Source: Alitta virens
Lineage: Eukaryota; Annelida; Polychaeta; Phyllodocida; Nereididae
NCBI GenBank assembly: GCA_932294295.1
Contig: OW028586.1
Coordinates: forward strand, 5,313,201 to 5,377,200
DNA length: 64,000 nucleotides
Reading direction: 5' to 3'
The position numbers and the translations under genes are program-made. Under the pieces are notes generated by a model. It saw nothing but the letters and a program-made list of their open reading frames with translations, made no database searches and was not told the origin of the DNA. Below, in pieces: positions 61,220 to 64,000 of the stretch. The number at the start of each line of letters is the position of its first letter. The stretch's first letter is position 1.

Positions 61220-62680
61220 CTAACATCCTTTCGTGTGGTTGCAGTGCCTGCCTCAGCATAGTTAAGCAGTAAAAGATGTGCTCAATTTATGCTAATGATA
61301 ATATTATGTAGTGCCCACTTCTAAAAAACAAAAAAACTAAATGTAAACTGTCAACTTTTTATGAACTTTATCCTATGTCAACCACCTTCATTGTAAATTA
61401 GAAAAAATAGTTTGTAAGACATAAAAAAAGTACTAATACATCATAGGGGGACAACTGTGTACATACAAAGCAAATTTTAGACTTGGTTTGCCAGCCTGAC
61501 AAGCATTGGTTAGGTTGATACGTGAGCCAATATTTCTGACTTGTCAAAGCTAATTAGCAGAGACAACCCATCAAAACAATGGAATTAGGGGTTGAACCAG
61601 TTTTATTTGGTTGGCATAGCAATGTTTTGGTGGTAATAACAAGTCAAAACAATTTCGACATTCACTGGATGTAGTTCAGGATATTCCTAATTGCATTATA
61701 AATGAACTTTAATACACTAATTATCGTCTTTGTATATAATTGCTTTGTTTTGCTTAATTTCACCTTTGTAAATATGTTTTTTAATTCAGATTTTATTGAT
61801 CATATGTGAGTCTTCATTATATTAATTTATTTAAACCTTATGCCACAGGGAACGTTTTATCAATATTAACATATTCTTGTAAATGATAAATTGATTAGTG
61901 ATTATATCTACTTTCACCTTTGTGTTATACCACAATTTCTCACTTTCGTTGTCTCATTCTTGGAATGCTTATAACAGACCAAGCAAAGGGGTACCCCAAG
62001 GCTACTCCCTGTACCCCATGCAGTCAGTAAAGGACAAATATTGACATTAGTGACAAACAGCATGTGTGTATACCTGGGTTTTCTCTTAGGCACTCGACTC
62101 ACCCGGTCATGCTATACTTCTATATTAAGAAACCCTCTTGACTGAGTTTCCAGTGTAGTTCGACGTGTTTTTAGTTGCAGGAGTTTTCAAAGCGAGTCAA
62201 GATTCAGCCGGTTTGACTTAACAAATGTGAATCGTTTGATTCGAATCATCAACCATATTCGCTGTGAGATCTTATGTCTGTTGTTATTGGTTGTCCGCAA
62301 ATTTTTTTTTTATGTTGGCAATTGGTAATCATTTGGTTTTGTTTTTATGCTGACATATCTGCATTGACTCTAATTTTTTTTTTTAAGTATTAGACTTTTC
62401 TTAGGCTTATCAAGATTTATACCGTGTCATATGCTTAATATTATCATAAATAGGCACCATCAAATGTACTGAAAATATGCCATTGAAACATCATATTATT
62501 ATTTTGAACGATATATGCCTTGCGTCTGATTTTCAAAGTTGAAGTGATGTATTGGGTATTCGCATACAAAACAACATCAATTTAGACTAGCTCTTGTACA
62601 TGTCCTGTATTCGAAGCCACCAAAGGAACTCTTATGAGCTAAATCTCACGTGGAAATAATTCACATGAAAAGTAATATTA
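61220..62680. other. No gene seen
   Basis: AT-rich. No repeat family from the rest of the window is obvious. Confidence 0.5.
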
Positions 62681-62689
62681 ACGGTGCCT

Positions 62690-62905
62690 TATTGTACTCA
62701 ATTTGACAATGTCTATGCTAGGAAAAGTTCAGTAATTTCAATAGACCAAGTATTTGGTCATGCAGTGCCTTTAAAACTAAACAAAACTATACAAAGACAG
62801 CCTACCTTCAACAGAAGTATAGACTCTAGACAAGGGGTAAGCCAGGGAGCACTGTCTCAGCCACACTTAAACTGCCATATATCTTGTCATCGATATCTTC
62901 TATGA
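62690..62905 (+). mobile_element. Possible reverse-transcriptase relic
   Basis: A 73-codon frame contains SRQGVSQGALSQPHLN, reminiscent of the RT block RQGVxQGxxLSPxLFN with one missing residue. No flanking RT block was found, so this is weak. Confidence 0.25.
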
Positions 62906-63216
62906 AATAAAGGGTTCCTTGCTCTGGCCAACAAGCCACTTAGTCCCAAAACGTGAAGTTTACAGTAGCACCTTCGCCAAGACATAAACTTTCTCACCTA
63001 TAAAATGCTGTGTAGGCTGAACTTGAGATACAAGCTGTCTATTTGTATTTACATTTTGAGTTTCGTTTGTTTAACAACTGCTCAAGCTAATTTTAGTTCA
63101 GTTGGATTTACGCTTCAGATTCCTTCCCTAACAATTTTGTTTTAGTTTAGTCAGAAGTATAACACGATTAAAAGTCATCTGACCGCTCAGTCAAAATCGT
63201 ATTCTAATGTTAGTAC

Positions 63217-63371
63217 TACATGGCCAAATGTGCCAGGTGCGTTTTCCATGAGAAGGTTAAACGCATGGAAAACGCATGGTTTTTAGCTAATTATAATGAG
63301 GCAAAAACCATGCGTTTTCCATGCGTTTATCCAAATGCATGGAAAACGCACGTGGCACAATTGGCCATGTA
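63217..63371 (+). mobile_element. Palindromic MITE family P, copy 16
   Basis: Full, close to the apparent consensus apart from CAGGTG in the left arm. Confidence 0.92.
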
Positions 63372-64000
63372 TCCTGTCAAAGACACCACCCTCAATCAAA
63401 TGAAATGAAAACAATCAATTAATTAATCAATCAGCCAGTCAGTCAATAAATAAATGCAGCCAGCCTGTCAGCCATATATACCACAGTGGATAACATTTGT
63501 TATGCCAGCCATAACACCTATCTGGTAATAGCAGGGGTGGTCCCCATGCTAGTTTATTGTCCTATATCTCAATATGAAGTGAATGTAGATGTCTGTGATG
63601 TGTATATTTTTATATTTAACCCCTTGTAAGTGAAACTTGAAGCCTGATGAGGACAGTTGATCCACCCTTCTCCCAGCATGATACCAAGGGTCGCACCCTT
63701 TGATAAAGGTCAATGACCGGAATAATAACCCGCAGTCGACTGACCATCTCACCACCCCAATCAGCACCTAGGGACCAGTTAGCTGGAGTTACTTGCAGTT
63801 TCCTGCTCCAGCCAATTTAGTGACAAACAAACAGCAGGTAAATACCAACCTATATAGGTCAGTAGCCCTATCACTATCATGTTGTCTCGTACTTGCAGTG
63901 ATCGTACTGTATTTAACAGCTCTATTTATTCTTCGATTCTTCAAATTTGAAACTTTAATCCTGATTGGTATTGTAGTCTTTCTTACTAACTTACTTAAAG

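Noticed and set aside
1..64000. CRISPR arrays, bacterial operons or integrated prophage
   Set aside because: All regular repeats are contiguous tandem arrays or transposons without unique spacers; genes are intron-split and no prokaryotic signals were found.

Overview
This window is animal nuclear DNA: AT-rich, intron-rich and crowded with repeats. The tRNA-derived SINEs, non-LTR retrotransposon tails, short inverted-repeat transposons and GATA-type microsatellites suggest an invertebrate, probably marine. The species cannot be fixed from the sequence. No bacterial gene, CRISPR array, rRNA or functional tRNA gene was seen.

Only one protein-coding gene can be built with confidence. It lies on the + strand (16394-32920) and encodes a divergent polypeptide N-acetylgalactosaminyltransferase (GALNT / pp-GalNAc-T family). 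Eleven coding exons join in phase at GT-AG sites into 668 codons. They encode a short cytoplasmic tail, a signal anchor, a stem, a GT-A catalytic domain with a DSH metal motif and a WGGEN block, and a C-terminal ricin-type lectin domain ending in a QQW motif plus a novel tail. Several residues that are normally near-invariant are changed.

Layout. 1-7000: a recent direct duplication of about 2.2 kb (1-2246 and 4767-6985). Between its copies lies a 5'-truncated, frameshifted non-LTR reverse transcriptase (2247-3725). 7000-13000: small transposons and three minisatellites (19, 42 and about 128 bp units), with a 450 bp direct duplication flanking the 42 bp array. 13000-16300: inverted-repeat elements, SINEs, a two-copy repeat family and a LINE 3' end on the minus strand. 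16369-33270: the GALNT gene, whose introns hold most repeat classes. They include an inverted copy of its own third coding exon (24068-24355), a 1.8 kb foldback transposon with satellite arms (28751-30525), and a SINE whose target-site duplication duplicated the 3' splice site of coding exon 10 (30955-31228). 33300-64000: no confident gene; SINEs, palindromic MITEs, microsatellites and two promoter-like motif clusters.

Two repeat families dominate. One is a tRNA-Gly-like SINE (10 copies, six with 12-15 bp target-site duplications readable in the window). The other is a nearly fully palindromic MITE of about 155 bp (16 copies or fragments) that carries E-box (CACGTG) motifs in its arms. Many long open frames here come from repeats with unit lengths divisible by three, or from palindromes, and are not genes.
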